From NCBI RefSeq assembly GCF_000265425.1, contig NC_018014.1, positions 496,001-560,000 on the forward strand: 64,000 bases of DNA, in the 5' to 3' direction. Shown here one piece after another: positions 1 through 8,582 of this stretch (the first letter of the stretch is position 1; each line of letters opens with the position of its first letter). This stretch comes from Terriglobus roseus DSM 18391 (GTDB lineage: Bacteria; Acidobacteriota; Terriglobia; Terriglobales; Acidobacteriaceae). The notes beneath the pieces were generated by a model, which did no database searches, was not told where the DNA came from, and saw only the letters and a list, made by a program, of their open reading frames with translations. Made by a program: the position numbers and the translations under genes.

Positions 1-386
1 TCCCGCAGAACAGCGCCCTCCGGCGTCGTCGGCGAACCGTGCCCCTCATGCGTGCGAATGCACTCAATCGCCGCCGCAACCTTGTCCGCGGGAAAGCCGC
101 ACTCCAGCAAAATCGGACCGGCATGCGCCACCGTATACGTCGTCGAATCCCAGCGTTTCAACTGCTCCGGATCGCTCGGCCGATGCCCCAGAAAAACACC
201 CAGGTCATGCACCCACGCCGCACCGAACAGCACATCGTCATCCACGGCATCCGTACCCCCATCGGCAATCGCGCGGGCCAGTGCATACAGCCGCGCCTGG
301 TGCGAAAACTTTTCGGGCGGCAAAGCCTCCACGCGGATGCGTTCCACCAGTGCGTCACGCCAGTTTGCAATCTTCGTTGAGGTCAT
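1..386 (-). CDS. HD-domain phosphohydrolase-like protein (3' end beyond window)
   Basis: Only the first 128 codons are inside the window; the gene runs off the left edge. The protein starts MTSTKIANW at position 386. It has an early His (H29) in an ARLYALARAI helix and the doublet H60-D61 in WVHDLG, followed by a later HAGPILLE helix with another His. This is the pattern of a small HD-superfamily metal-dependent phosphohydrolase (YfbR/YedJ-like size class). HD proteins of this kind usually hydrolyse nucleotides or phosphate esters in the cytoplasm, but the substrate cannot be read from this fragment. It is transcribed away from the small gene at 494. Family assignment is fairly safe; specific function is unknown. 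Confidence 0.75.
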   Translation of the reverse strand, partial: MTSTKIANWRDALVERIRVEALPPEKFSHQARLYALARAIADGGTDAVDDDVLFGAAWVHDLGVFLGHRPSDPEQLKRWDSTTYTVAHAGPILLECGFPADKVAAAIECIRTHEGHGSPTTPEGAVLR

Positions 387-493
387 CGTCCAGCCAGCAT
401 AACCCGCCCAAAACGAGCAGGCTCGTCAACGTTGCGCTGCGTCTCACGCAAATCCCAATAGCGATATCTGCGACACCCATCTAGACTGACCCA

Positions 494-733
494 ATGACTA
501 CCCAAGAGATTCTCGCCGCCATCGACGCTGAAATCAGCAAGCTGCAACAGGTTCGCGCTGCACTCAGCGGCTACTCCGATCCAACCGTCGTCAAGCGTGG
601 TCCTGGCCGTCCCAAGAAAATCGTCGCGCCCGTAAAGGCACCCGCAAAGCGCGTCCTCAGCGATGCCGCCCGCGCAAAGATCGCAGCCGCACAGAAGAAG
701 CGCTGGGCAGCATCCAGGAAAGCAGCAAAGTAA
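494..733 (+). CDS. Small basic protein with AT-hook-like motif
   Basis: A 79-residue protein of unknown function. The N-terminal third (MTTQEILAAIDAEISKLQQV) looks like a short amphipathic or coiled-coil helix. Residues around 35-42 read RGPGRPKK, which matches the GRP core of AT-hook DNA-minor-groove binders. The C-terminal part is rich in Lys, Arg and Ala and ends AAQKKRWAASRKAAK, reminiscent of histone H1-like tails. The composition suggests a nucleoid-associated or DNA-binding role; this is inference from the motif. It lies alone between the divergent HD gene and tRNA-Pro. No clear Shine-Dalgarno sequence is seen before the ATG. Confidence 0.7.
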   Translation: MTTQEILAAIDAEISKLQQVRAALSGYSDPTVVKRGPGRPKKIVAPVKAPAKRVLSDAARAKIAAAQKKRWAASRKAAK

Positions 734-828
734 AGGACAGGGAAGGCCAGCAAACACAAGACAGCGACAGCCGCGCAAGGCTGTGCGTTGAAGAACCGGG
801 AAACTTGTGTGCGGATAAGAGGGGTGAA

Positions 829-905
829 TGGTCGGGGCGGAGAGATTCGAACTCCCGACCCTCTGCTCCCAAAGCAGATGCGCTACCAGGCTGCGCTACG
901 CCCCG
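829..905 (-). tRNA. tRNA-Pro (TGG)
   Basis: On the minus strand the 77-nt cloverleaf has a 7-bp acceptor stem (CGGGGCG/CGCCCCG), the D-arm TAGCGCAGCCTGGTAGCGCA, anticodon loop TTTGGGA giving anticodon TGG, a T-arm with GTTCGAATC, discriminator A and an encoded CCA. All stems pair. The anticodon reads proline codons, mainly CCA. A second proline tRNA (CGG) lies at 21826. Confidence 0.95.
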
Positions 906-959
906 ACACAAACTATTCTACGACGCCGCACCACATCCGGAACAGCAGGAAAACGGGGT

Positions 960-991
960 GACCCCACGTCTCTCCTCTGAGACGTGGGGTC
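960..991. terminator. Perfect 13-bp stem-loop (repeat family used as terminator)
   Basis: GACCCCACGTCTC at 960-972 pairs perfectly with GAGACGTGGGGTC at 979-991 around a 6-nt loop. It lies just past the stop of the minus-strand DUF4112 gene and probably ends its transcript. The ACGTCTC/GAGACGT core recurs at about 3109, 4545 and 54560, so it belongs to a dispersed stem-loop family rather than being a unique terminator. No T-tract follows. Confidence 0.6.
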
Positions 992-1006
992 AAGCCCCAT
1001 GAAACC

Positions 1007-1621
1007 TTACCGATGCGCGCCCATGGCAAAGAACTTTCCAGCTAGAAACGCCAGCAGGGCCAGCGGAATCGCCAGCAGGCAAAGCATTCCAAAGAACAGC
1101 CAGAACAGAAACATCCAGTCTGAGAAGCGATGCTTCTTCTGCTGCTGCGGCGTCGTCCCCAGTCGTCCCTGCGCCGGCACGGAACCCGCACCCGCACCAA
1201 AGCCCGTTCCATACGCAGGATCGGCCGTGTAATTCGGCACCGCGCCCATCGACCGCTCCAGCAAGGCAAAGTTCTTCCGGTTCGCCTTCCAGGCCACGTC
1301 GAACGCATCGCCCAGAAGCGGAATCGTGCCCACAATGGTCTCGATCGCCACATTCGCCAGCATACGAGCCAGCGTCACTCGCGGCACGCCCCGCAGCCAC
1401 GCCGCCAGGATGATGATCCACGACGCCATCGCGCCAATGATGTCGCCCACACCCGGAATCAGCCCGATAATCCCGTCCAGGCCGAACCGGATCTGCGTGC
1501 CGGGGATGCGCAGAAAATCATCCAGCACATGCGACAGCAGATCCAGGTTGCGGTCGCTGAACAGCTCAGAGCCGGCGCGCATGCGCGGGCGAAGAATCTC
1601 GGGTTCGGGAGTCGGTGCCAT
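1007..1621 (-). CDS. DUF4112 membrane protein
   Basis: A 204-residue protein beginning MAPTPEPEIL. Residues 20-110 carry the DUF4112 signature: a helix ending in IPGTQIRFGLDGIIGLIPG, then VGDIIGAMASWIIILAAWLRG and TIPLLGDAFDVAWKANRKN. The C-terminus has a strong hydrophobic segment (FLFWLFFGMLCLLAIPLALL). Members are membrane-associated with no proven function. I chose the ATG at 1621, not an upstream start, because an earlier start would overlap the preceding acyltransferase gene and the DUF4112 homology begins only later. The gap to that gene is 20 bases on the same strand, so the two are probably cotranscribed. Confidence 0.85.
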   Translation of the reverse strand: MAPTPEPEILRPRMRAGSELFSDRNLDLLSHVLDDFLRIPGTQIRFGLDGIIGLIPGVGDIIGAMASWIIILAAWLRGVPRVTLARMLANVAIETIVGTIPLLGDAFDVAWKANRKNFALLERSMGAVPNYTADPAYGTGFGAGAGSVPAQGRLGTTPQQQKKHRFSDWMFLFWLFFGMLCLLAIPLALLAFLAGKFFAMGAHR

Positions 1622-1641
1622 CGTCTCTCTCTGATGCCGGG

Positions 1642-2856
1642 TCAAACCCGCAGGAAGATCCGCTTCCGATAAAAGGGATACACCACCGCCCACGTCACCG
1701 CCACAACCGTCAGCCCAAACACCAACTCCGGCCAGCCATGCGCCGAAATCAGCCCACGCAGCCAATTCTCATACACCCGCAAAACCGTGCCACCGGACAG
1801 CTGCACCATCGAAAGCACAGGCGGCAGCAGCTCCGACACCATGTAAGCCAGGATCGAGTTCGTCCCGAACACCATCAACGGCATATAAGCCGCAGGCGTC
1901 GCATTCGCACCAACTCCATCGCGACCCCACCGCTTCACGTCCACCACATACACCGCCAGCGCCAGCAGCAACAGGCTCAACCCACCGGCCCACAGCGAAA
2001 ACGAACTCGTCCAGAGCTTCTTGTTCAGCGGGAATCCATAGCTCCAAAGCCACCCCGCCACCGTCATCGCAACCCCACCCAGCGCCAGCCCAACAGCCTT
2101 CGCCGTCGTCGAACGGGTCGTCCGCAGCCACGTCCCCGCCAGCACACCATACAGAGCCGTCGAAATCGCCGGCAGCGTCGACAGCAGCCCCTCCGGATCG
2201 CGCACCTGTTGGTACAAGTGCTGAGGCGCAAAGATCAGCCGGTCCAGCCACGCCGTCAGGTTGCCATTCGGATCGTTGATCGGGATCTCATGTGTCGGCG
2301 TCCCAAACCCCGGCACCGGCACAAACCGCATCAGCACCCAATACACCACCAGGCACGCCACGGCGATCGCCGCCTTGTCCTTCCAGCCCTTCCGCAACAG
2401 GCAAAGCCCACTCACCACCAGGTAGCAGAGCGCCGTCCGCTGCAACACCCCATAGAACCGAATCCGGTCCAGGTGCTGAAACGGAAACGTATTCACCACA
2501 ATCCCAAACAGCGCCAGCACCGCCGACCGCCGCAGAGTATGCAGAAACAGCGTCTTCCGCGAAGCGCCCTTCGCCAGCCGCGCCGCCGTCGACAACACCA
2601 GCGACAAACCCACCAGGAACAGGAACGTCGGAAACACCAGGTCCGTCAACGTGAACCCATTCCACTGCGCATGCTGCAGCTCAAAAAACGCGCCCGGCCC
2701 CGGCTGATTATTCACCAGGATCATGAACGCAATCGTTAGTCCACGCAGCACATCCACGGAAAGCAGACGCTCCGTCTTCGGTGCCGTACGCACCACATCC
2801 GAGTCCACCGTGGACGCAATCTCAGGATCCAGCTCCACCTGCCTGCCATTTGCCAT
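1642..2856 (-). CDS. Heparan-alpha-glucosaminide N-acetyltransferase-like membrane acyltransferase (NagX/DUF5009 type)
   Basis: 404 residues with about ten hydrophobic segments. After a short cytosolic N-terminus comes RLLSVDVLRGLTIAFMILVN, the hallmark start of the COG4299/DUF5009 family related to eukaryotic HGSNAT; then the LTDLVFPTFLFLVG segment, a conserved RFYGVLQRTALCYL motif and a C-terminal MVFGTNSILAYMVSE helix. Family members are proposed to move acetyl groups across the inner membrane onto amino sugars; the substrate here is unknown. It probably heads a two-gene unit with the DUF4112 gene downstream. Length fits the family. Confidence 0.88.
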   Translation of the reverse strand: MANGRQVELDPEIASTVDSDVVRTAPKTERLLSVDVLRGLTIAFMILVNNQPGPGAFFELQHAQWNGFTLTDLVFPTFLFLVGLSLVLSTAARLAKGASRKTLFLHTLRRSAVLALFGIVVNTFPFQHLDRIRFYGVLQRTALCYLVVSGLCLLRKGWKDKAAIAVACLVVYWVLMRFVPVPGFGTPTHEIPINDPNGNLTAWLDRLIFAPQHLYQQVRDPEGLLSTLPAISTALYGVLAGTWLRTTRSTTAKAVGLALGGVAMTVAGWLWSYGFPLNKKLWTSSFSLWAGGLSLLLLALAVYVVDVKRWGRDGVGANATPAAYMPLMVFGTNSILAYMVSELLPPVLSMVQLSGGTVLRVYENWLRGLISAHGWPELVFGLTVVAVTWAVVYPFYRKRIFLRV

Positions 2857-2916
2857 AGGGGCAGCATAAGGCCACCGGGGCCAGATGTGCCCGCGATGCT
2901 ACAATCAAACCAGTAC

Positions 2917-2993
2917 GGCGGCTATAGTTCAGGGGTTAGAACGCGGGTCTGTGGCACCCGATGTCGAGGGTTCAAATCCCTCTAGCCGCCCCA
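2917..2993 (+). tRNA. tRNA-His (GTG)
   Basis: The sequence has the extra 5' G(-1) at 2917, acceptor stem GCGGCTA/TAGCCGC (2918-2924 with 2983-2989), C73 opposite G-1, and encoded CCA at 2991-2993. The anticodon stem CGGGT/ACCCG closes loop CTGTGGC with anticodon GTG. The G-1:C73 pair is the bacterial histidine identity element. Confidence 0.96.
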
Positions 2994-3421
2994 AATATCT
3001 AAGCAACGGACACCCAAGCGGGTGTCCGTTGCTGCGTCTGCCCCAGCATCACCTGAACCGGGCGCCCCATTCTTGCGAAGCAAGGGGTGGGTTACTGCCG
3101 GGTGCCCCACGCACCTGAGACGTGGGAGCGCAAAGCGCTCAATCGCGCGCCAGCGCGACTTCTTTCGGAGGGGCATGGCTTCAGCCATGCCATTCCAACC
3201 TATGAATGAGACCGGCTTCAGCCGCTGAGCGAGGTCTTCTCTCGAGGCACGGAGCCATCGAAGCCCACGAACTCCGGGTGCCCACGTCTCGCCTCTGACT
3301 CGGGAGCGCAAAGCGCGACCCGGAGAAGGCAGGGGCCTTCAGGCCCCTGAAATCCAACAAAAACAACAAGCGGGCTTTAGCCCCGGCCGACTCCAATGCC
3401 ATCATGGAGAGCGTGGAAGAC
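2994..3421 (+). repeat. Cluster of GC-rich stem-loop repeat modules
   Basis: No gene is seen in this 428-base gap. It is an array of short palindromic modules. GGGTGCCCCA-type heads occur on the plus strand at 3060, 3100 and 3278, each leading into an inverted repeat. At 3170-3195 a GGAGGGGCATGGC module folds on itself (GGCATGGC..GCCATGCC). A CGGCTTCAGCCG unit lies near 3217, and GGGGCCTTCAGGCCCC and CGGGCTTTAGCCCCGG units near 3340-3390. The same modules recur through the window. A short terminator-like palindrome repeating ACCCAAGCGGGTGTCCGT follows tRNA-His. Confidence 0.75.
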
Positions 3422-4171
3422 ATGACCCAACCCGACAAGCCCGCAACCCTCTTCGCCGGCACCTCCGGCTGGGCCTACCCCACATGGAAACCCGGCTTCT
3501 ACCCGCCAAAGTTCCCGGCCAAACGCTTCCTCGAGCACTACGCCTCGCGCCTCAACTCCGTCGAGGTCAACTACACCTTCCGCGCCCTGCCCACCGCAGC
3601 GCAGCTTCAGGGCTGGATGGAAGCCGCCGGCCCCGCCTTCCGCTTCAGCTTCAAGGCACCCGAAATCGTCACCCACCGCAAGCGACTCCGCGACTGCGGC
3701 GACGCCATCGACCGGTTCCTCACCGCGCTCGAACCCGTCCGCCAGGCCAACGCCCTCGGCTGCCTGCTCTTCCAGCTCCCGCCTAACTTCAAAGCGGACA
3801 TCCCACGCCTCGAAGCCTTCCTCGCACTCCCGCAGCTCGCCAACGCCGGCCGCATCTGTTTTGAGTTCCGTCACGAGAGCTGGTTTACAGACGACACCTG
3901 GTCCGCCCTCCGCGCCCACGGAGCAGCCGTCTGCATCGCCGAAAGCGAAGACCTCATCACGCCCGAAGTCCAGACCGCCCCGGACTTCGCCTGTTACCGC
4001 CTCCGCATGCCCGGCGGCTACGACGCCACCACCATCGCCGACCACGCAGCCCGCTTCCACGCCCTCAGCGCCACCCGGGACGTCTTCGTCTACTACAAAC
4101 ACGAAGACGAACCCACCGGCCCCCTCGCCGCCGAAAGCATGCTCCAACAAGCCGCCGCCCAGGACTTCTAG
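3422..4171 (+). CDS. DUF72 (YecE-like) protein
   Basis: About 249 residues. The N-terminus FAGTSGWAYPTWKPGFYP is the classic DUF72 opening, followed by LEHYASRLNSVEVNYTFRAL, a long TIM-barrel-like body with FRFSFKAPEIVTH, LLFQLPPNFK and CFEFRHESWF, and the C-terminal DVFVYYKHEDE strand. The fold is a TIM barrel related to endonuclease IV-like enzymes, but no reaction is established. I chose the ATG at 3422, preceded by GGAGAG and GGAAG, over one six codons upstream that has no ribosome-binding site. It stands alone between two repeat clusters. Confidence 0.88.
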   Translation: MTQPDKPATLFAGTSGWAYPTWKPGFYPPKFPAKRFLEHYASRLNSVEVNYTFRALPTAAQLQGWMEAAGPAFRFSFKAPEIVTHRKRLRDCGDAIDRFLTALEPVRQANALGCLLFQLPPNFKADIPRLEAFLALPQLANAGRICFEFRHESWFTDDTWSALRAHGAAVCIAESEDLITPEVQTAPDFACYRLRMPGGYDATTIADHAARFHALSATRDVFVYYKHEDEPTGPLAAESMLQQAAAQDF

Positions 4172-4835
4172 ACTCCACAGCACACACCAGCGGAGACCAC
4201 CAAACCGGTGCCCCACCTTCGCGAAGGTAAGGTGGGGATTCGTGCGAAGCACGAACTGCTCTTAACGCGGTCAAGCGCGCGGAAGGGCACAGCTTCAGCT
4301 GTGCCAACACACACCTGCAGCGCGATAGGCTTTAGCCCCTGAGGTCAGCTTTAGCTCGCAGCACCGCGAAATCAGAAGGCAGGGTGCCCCATTCATGACG
4401 GCTTCATCATGAGTGGGAGTAGCGCTTTCAGAGTGGCATGGCTTAAGCCATGCCATAAAGCCCCAACCAGAAAACCGGCTTCAGCCACAGAGGGATATTT
4501 TCTCCTCAGCAAAGAAGCTGGCGAGCCCACCAACGAGTGCCCCACGTCTCGCACGTGAGACTGAGACTGAGACTGAGACCTGAGACTGAGACGTGAGACT
4601 TGAGAGCGCGAAGCGCTCCATCACGCGAAGCGTGACACGGAGAAGGCAGGGGCCTTCAGGCCCCTGAATCCAAACCATAAAACGAGGGGCTTCAGCCCCG
4701 GCGCGTGCTCATCCATGACGGCCTCATCGTCACCAGTAGGAGTAAATCTTTCGGAGGGGCATGGCTTAAGCCATGCCATAGAGCCCAGCACAGAAGACCG
4801 GCTTCAGCCGCTGAGGGACTTCTTCTCCCAAGAAC
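4172..4835 (+). repeat. 664-base array of stem-loop repeat modules
   Basis: This gap holds only repeat modules: a CCCACCTTCGCG..AAGGTGGGG hairpin with a TTCGTGCGAAGCACGAA hairpin near 4207-4256; a CCCCATTCATGAC..TCATGAGTGGG hairpin near 4386-4416; GGCATGGC..GCCATGCC near 4435-4455 and again at 4757-4778; an ACGTCTC module at 4535-4600 containing a short expansion of GAGACT (4556-4600); GGGGCCTTCAGGCCCC near 4648; and CTTCAGCC(C/G) units near 4482, 4690 and 4802. The GTGCCCCA heads at 4207, 4382 and 4535 all read on the plus strand. I see no gene. Confidence 0.75.
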
Positions 4836-5096
4836 CTAAAAATTCCCGCGAAACCCAATCGTCCGCAGCGCCCGATGCGTCAACGTCGCATAGATCCCAT
4901 CATGCGGAAAGCTCGACCACGTCCCAACATCCGCCGCCGTCAGCGCCCGCAGCGCCTCACTTTCGGTCCGAAAACGAACCGGCCGCAGGCTCCGCAACGA
5001 ATGATCCGGCCCCAGCGTATCGCCCGCAGGATCGGCGTGCAGCCACAGCGTATTACCCAGCAACCGCAGGTCCAGCTTGAAGAAGTGTGCATCCAT
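4836..5096 (-). CDS. Small hypothetical protein
   Basis: An 86-residue reading frame, MDAHFFKLDLRLLGNTLWLH and on to RTIGFRGNF, with the base pattern at third positions expected of genes here. No recognised domain, signal peptide or membrane segment. It is alternately hydrophobic and charged and could form a small alpha/beta fold. It is divergent from the L,D-transpeptidase gene (109 bases between starts) and its 3' end abuts the repeat array. An overlapping frame at 4940-5188 has an unusual Cys/Trp-rich composition and was judged a shadow. I do not recognise a family. Confidence 0.5.
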   Translation of the reverse strand: MDAHFFKLDLRLLGNTLWLHADPAGDTLGPDHSLRSLRPVRFRTESEALRALTAADVGTWSSFPHDGIYATLTHRALRTIGFRGNF

Positions 5097-5205
5097 GCAG
5101 GCCTCAGCCTAGCACCTCGGCATCCGGTCTCAGGTCGTGACCCCAAAGAGGCACATCGATCCACGAACCGTCCTGCCAATTCGCGCATCCTAGCACCCAG
5201 ACCTC

Positions 5206-6921
5206 ATGCGAATGCACCCTAAACTTATCCTTTTTGCCGCTCTGTCGGCCTCCTCTATCCTTTCCGGTTGTAAACGCGCCCACCAGATGGCGCACCACGT
5301 CACCAGCTCCGAGCCGGACTACACCTCCCAGCTCCAGGCAGACGTCACGCCCGGCAAGCTCGACGGCATGAAGTATCCCGACTTCACAGACATTCAGCCG
5401 CAGGTCGCCAGCCTCTATGACATGCGCGACTTCGACGCCATCTGGGTAAAGAACGGCAAACCCACCGCTCAGGCAAGCGCCATGCTCTCCGAGTTCTCCA
5501 ACGCCATCAAGCGCGGCCTCCGCCCCGAGGACTACGACGCCAGCAAGTGGCAGGAGCGCGTCGCCAATCTCAAGTCGCCGGAAGGCGCAGCCTCCTTTGA
5601 CGTGGCTCTCACCGTCAACGCCATGCGCTTCGTCAGCGACCTGCACATGGGCCGCGCCAATCCCGCCCACTTCACCTTCGGCATCAAGGGCTATGACGAT
5701 CGCAAGATCGACGCCGCAGCCATCCTCAACAACCAGGTCGTCGACGCCAGTGATGTCACCAAGGCGCTCGATTCCGTCGAGCCGCAGGCCCTTCAGTACG
5801 GCCAGTTAAAGACCGTGCTCGCACACTACCTCGACCTCGAACCCCAGGACCACAGCACGCCGCTGCCTGAGATCGATGCCAAGGCTAAGACCGTTCCGCT
5901 CACCGCCGGCTATCCCGCCATGCAGTCGCTCCAGCAGAAGCTTGCACTCCTCGGCGACCTCTCCACCGGCGGCGACCCCAACGCATCGGCTGACATCAAC
6001 ACCGTCACCGACGCGCTCAAGCACTTCCAGCATCGCCACGGCATCGCAGAAGACGGCAAGCTCGGCCACGACGTCGTCGTCGCGCTCAACACACCCATCA
6101 CCGCGCGCGTCACCCAGATCGCAGACAGCATGGAACGCTGGCGCTGGCTCAACGACAACTACCAGAACGCCTCCATCATGGTGAACCTGCCAGAGTTCCA
6201 GCTCCGCGCCTTCGAAGGCACCGGCGCGGACCATCATGAGGTCTTCCGCATGAACGTCGTCGACGGAGCCAGCAGCGACGACACCCACCACACCCCCATG
6301 ATCGCGGACCAGATGAAGTACCTCGTCTTCCGCCCCTACTGGAACGTGCCGCCATCCATCGCGAAAAAAGAGATCATCCCCCACATGCAGAAGCAGCCGG
6401 GCTATCTCGAAGCGAAGAACTACGAGACGGTCGACCTCAAGGGTCAGCCCGCATCGCCTGACATGAACCGCATCGCGCAGGGCACCGTCATGGTCCGGCA
6501 GAAGGCCGGCAACTCCAACTCGCTCGGTCTCGTGAAGTTCATGTTCCCCAACCAGTTCAACGTCTACCTGCACGACACGAATGAGAAGGCGCTCTTCACC
6601 CGCACCCGCCGCGACTACTCCCACGGCTGCGTCCGCGTGCAGGACCCGCCCAAGCTAGCCGACTGGGTACTCCGCGACAACCCCAAGTGGGACGCAGACA
6701 CCATCGCAGAAGCCATGGCCAACGGCGACGACAACAAATCCGTCTCGCTCCCCAAGCCAATCCCCGTCGTCATCTTCTACTCCACGGCCTGGTCGGACGA
6801 CGGTGAAATCCACTTCTTCAAAGACATGTACGGGTACGACGCTGACCTAGAAAAGACCCTCGACGGCGGTCGCCCCTACCCACAGAAGCCAATGAAGGCA
6901 GTAACCGAAAAAGACGCCTGA
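5206..6921 (+). CDS. L,D-transpeptidase lipoprotein (YcbB/LdtD type)
   Basis: 571 residues. A lipoprotein signal ends in ILSGC, so Cys22 is the likely lipidated residue. A scaffold domain follows (FDAIWVKNGKPT, RGLRPEDYDASKW), then a peptidoglycan-binding region around 245-285 (MQSLQQKLALLGD, ALKHFQHRHGIAEDGKLG), then the YkuD catalytic domain from about residue 315. The active-site motif YSHGCVRVQDP places the catalytic Cys at about 475 with His473. The enzyme would form 3-3 cross-links in peptidoglycan or attach proteins to it, in the periplasm. Length and domain order match the YcbB class. An alternative start lies two codons downstream. It is monocistronic between an opposed small gene and a repeat array. 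Confidence 0.92.
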   Translation: MRMHPKLILFAALSASSILSGCKRAHQMAHHVTSSEPDYTSQLQADVTPGKLDGMKYPDFTDIQPQVASLYDMRDFDAIWVKNGKPTAQASAMLSEFSNAIKRGLRPEDYDASKWQERVANLKSPEGAASFDVALTVNAMRFVSDLHMGRANPAHFTFGIKGYDDRKIDAAAILNNQVVDASDVTKALDSVEPQALQYGQLKTVLAHYLDLEPQDHSTPLPEIDAKAKTVPLTAGYPAMQSLQQKLALLGDLSTGGDPNASADINTVTDALKHFQHRHGIAEDGKLGHDVVVALNTPITARVTQIADSMERWRWLNDNYQNASIMVNLPEFQLRAFEGTGADHHEVFRMNVVDGASSDDTHHTPMIADQMKYLVFRPYWNVPPSIAKKEIIPHMQKQPGYLEAKNYETVDLKGQPASPDMNRIAQGTVMVRQKAGNSNSLGLVKFMFPNQFNVYLHDTNEKALFTRTRRDYSHGCVRVQDPPKLADWVLRDNPKWDADTIAEAMANGDDNKSVSLPKPIPVVIFYSTAWSDDGEIHFFKDMYGYDADLEKTLDGGRPYPQKPMKAVTEKDA

Positions 6922-7335
6922 TCAGCAACTCAAAAAATAAGTAACCAGCAAGCAAAAGCGGATGCCACAAGGCATCCGCTTCGCATTGGGAAGACCACCA
7001 ATCGGCTTACACACGCGAAGCACGAACCTCTTCAGAAGGACACAAAGCCGGGTGCCCACCTTCGCGAATCTAAGGTGGGAATTCGTACGAAAGCACGAAC
7101 CACTTCGGAGTGGCACAAATCCGGGTGCCCCATTCTTTCGCAAGCTTCATCGCGAAAGGGTGGGTTCTTCGCGCCAAAGCGCGAACCTCTTTCGGAGGGC
7201 CAGGCTTCAGCCATGCCATCAAACCCGCAACCCTGAACGGCTTCAGCCCCCGAGGGACTCCTATCCACCACGAAGGACTTTGACGACACAAATCCGGCGG
7301 ACGAACGCACCTCTTGCTATCCTCATCACATCCAC
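6922..7335 (+). repeat. Stem-loop repeat array
   Basis: No gene is seen in this 414-base gap. Near 6961 GGATGCCACAAGGCATCC forms a small hairpin after the transpeptidase stop and may terminate it. GGGTGCCCA heads at 7050 and 7123 lead into CACCTTCGCG..AAGGTGGG and CCATTCTTTCGC..GCGAAAGGGTGGG inverted repeats. A degraded GGAGGGCCAGGCTTCAGCCATGCC module is at about 7193-7217, with a CGGCTTCAGCCCC unit at 7238. All read on the plus strand, as in the arrays at 3.0 and 4.2 kb. Confidence 0.72.
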
Positions 7336-8520
7336 ATGGCTAAAGACTTCCGGCGTCGGCTCCTCTGCTGCGTAGCTGCTGCGTACCTTGCAGCTGCGAC
7401 CGGCCGTGCCGACGCGCAGGCATCGCCCACACCCACGGGTGAACCCGAAGTCCTTAAGTCCTCCGCCGGAACCGTCGAAGTCGGCGTGCTCGGCCGCGCC
7501 GAGTACCGCATCGACGTGCCCGCCAACTGGAACCGCGGCCTCGTCGTCTTCTTCCACGGCTACTCCGAATCGCCCTTCCGCTTCCGCCTCGACAGCAGCA
7601 TCGGCGCGCAGCCCAACGAGATGTTCAAGCGCGGCTTCGCCGTCATCCAAAGCGGCTACAGCGAAACCGGATGGGCCCTGCAGGCCGGCTACGCCGATAC
7701 CGAAGTCCTCCGTCGCTACTTCATCAAGAAGTACGGCCAGCCGCGCGAAAGCTATGCCGCCGGCGGCAGCATGGGCGGCGCCCTCACCATGATCAGCATG
7801 GAACTCAACGGCGACGGCAAAAAGTTCACCTACACCGCAGGCCTCGACCTCTGCGGAGCCGTCGGCCCCAGCTACGTCCATCTCAACCGCCGCTTCGCCA
7901 TCCGCGCCGCCTTCGACTACTACTTCCCGGGCCTCTTCGGATCGCTCGACCCCGTCCCCGCAGACTTTCAGGAGAGTGAAGCCCTCCGCTCGAAAGTCCT
8001 CGCAGCCCTCCGCTCCAAGCCCGAAGCAGCTCTCGCCATGCGCGAACTCACGCTGCTCCATTCGGACGTAGAAGTCTCCCGCGTCATGGGCTACTTCACC
8101 TACGTCATCGCGGACATGCAGCGCAAAGCCGGCGGCAACCCCTTCGACAACCGCAACTGGCTCTATACAGGCACCAGCGTCAACACGACCACCGACTACG
8201 CCCTCAACGACGGCGTCCGCCGCTACGCACCCGACACTAGGGCACGCGACTACCTCATGGCGCACTACTGGCCCACCGGCCGCCTCACCCGTCCCATGCT
8301 CGCGCTGCACACCATCTACGATCCGCTCATCCCGGCCAACAGCCTCACCCTCTACGCCAGCGAAGTAGCCCGCGCCGGCTACGCCGACAACCTCGTCCAG
8401 CAGTACGTCCACCGCGAAGGCCACTGCACCTTCACCCCGGAAGAAGTCGGCCGGGCCTTCGACGAAGTCGTCAACTGGGCCCACACCGGCAAAGCCCCCC
8501 AACCAGGCTTCCTCCACTAA
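7336..8520 (+). CDS. Secreted alpha/beta hydrolase
   Basis: 394 residues with a Sec signal peptide (RRRLLCCVAAAYLAAATG, cleavage near ADA-QA). The fold opens with LVVFFHGYSESP (oxyanion region). The nucleophile elbow is GGSMGG near residue 153; the acid is probably Asp in IYDPLIP and the catalytic His is in HREGHCTF near the C-terminus. These three elements in order support an active serine hydrolase such as an esterase or peptidase acting outside the cytoplasm. Substrate is unknown. The next gene, an SGNH hydrolase lipoprotein, starts 62 bases downstream on the same strand, so the two may be cotranscribed. Confidence 0.85.
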   Translation: MAKDFRRRLLCCVAAAYLAAATGRADAQASPTPTGEPEVLKSSAGTVEVGVLGRAEYRIDVPANWNRGLVVFFHGYSESPFRFRLDSSIGAQPNEMFKRGFAVIQSGYSETGWALQAGYADTEVLRRYFIKKYGQPRESYAAGGSMGGALTMISMELNGDGKKFTYTAGLDLCGAVGPSYVHLNRRFAIRAAFDYYFPGLFGSLDPVPADFQESEALRSKVLAALRSKPEAALAMRELTLLHSDVEVSRVMGYFTYVIADMQRKAGGNPFDNRNWLYTGTSVNTTTDYALNDGVRRYAPDTRARDYLMAHYWPTGRLTRPMLALHTIYDPLIPANSLTLYASEVARAGYADNLVQQYVHREGHCTFTPEEVGRAFDEVVNWAHTGKAPQPGFLH

Positions 8521-8582
8521 CACCCAGATCCAGCGCGTCCCGTAATCCCTCAAGACCAATCGACCGTCCACCACTGCACACC

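Noticed and set aside
1615..2739. Long plus-strand open frame antisense to the acyltransferase-like gene
   Set aside because: Extremely Arg/Gln/Pro/His-rich translation with no domain; the minus strand encodes a clear family member. It is a by-product of codon bias.
4940..5188. 82-codon minus-strand frame overlapping the small hypothetical gene
   Set aside because: Cys/Trp/Arg-rich composition typical of a shadow; the overlapping frame at 4836-5096 has the better codon pattern.
7261..8574. 437-codon minus-strand frame over the secreted hydrolase
   Set aside because: Val/Gly/Glu/Ala-rich shadow of a gene with an intact catalytic triad on the other strand.
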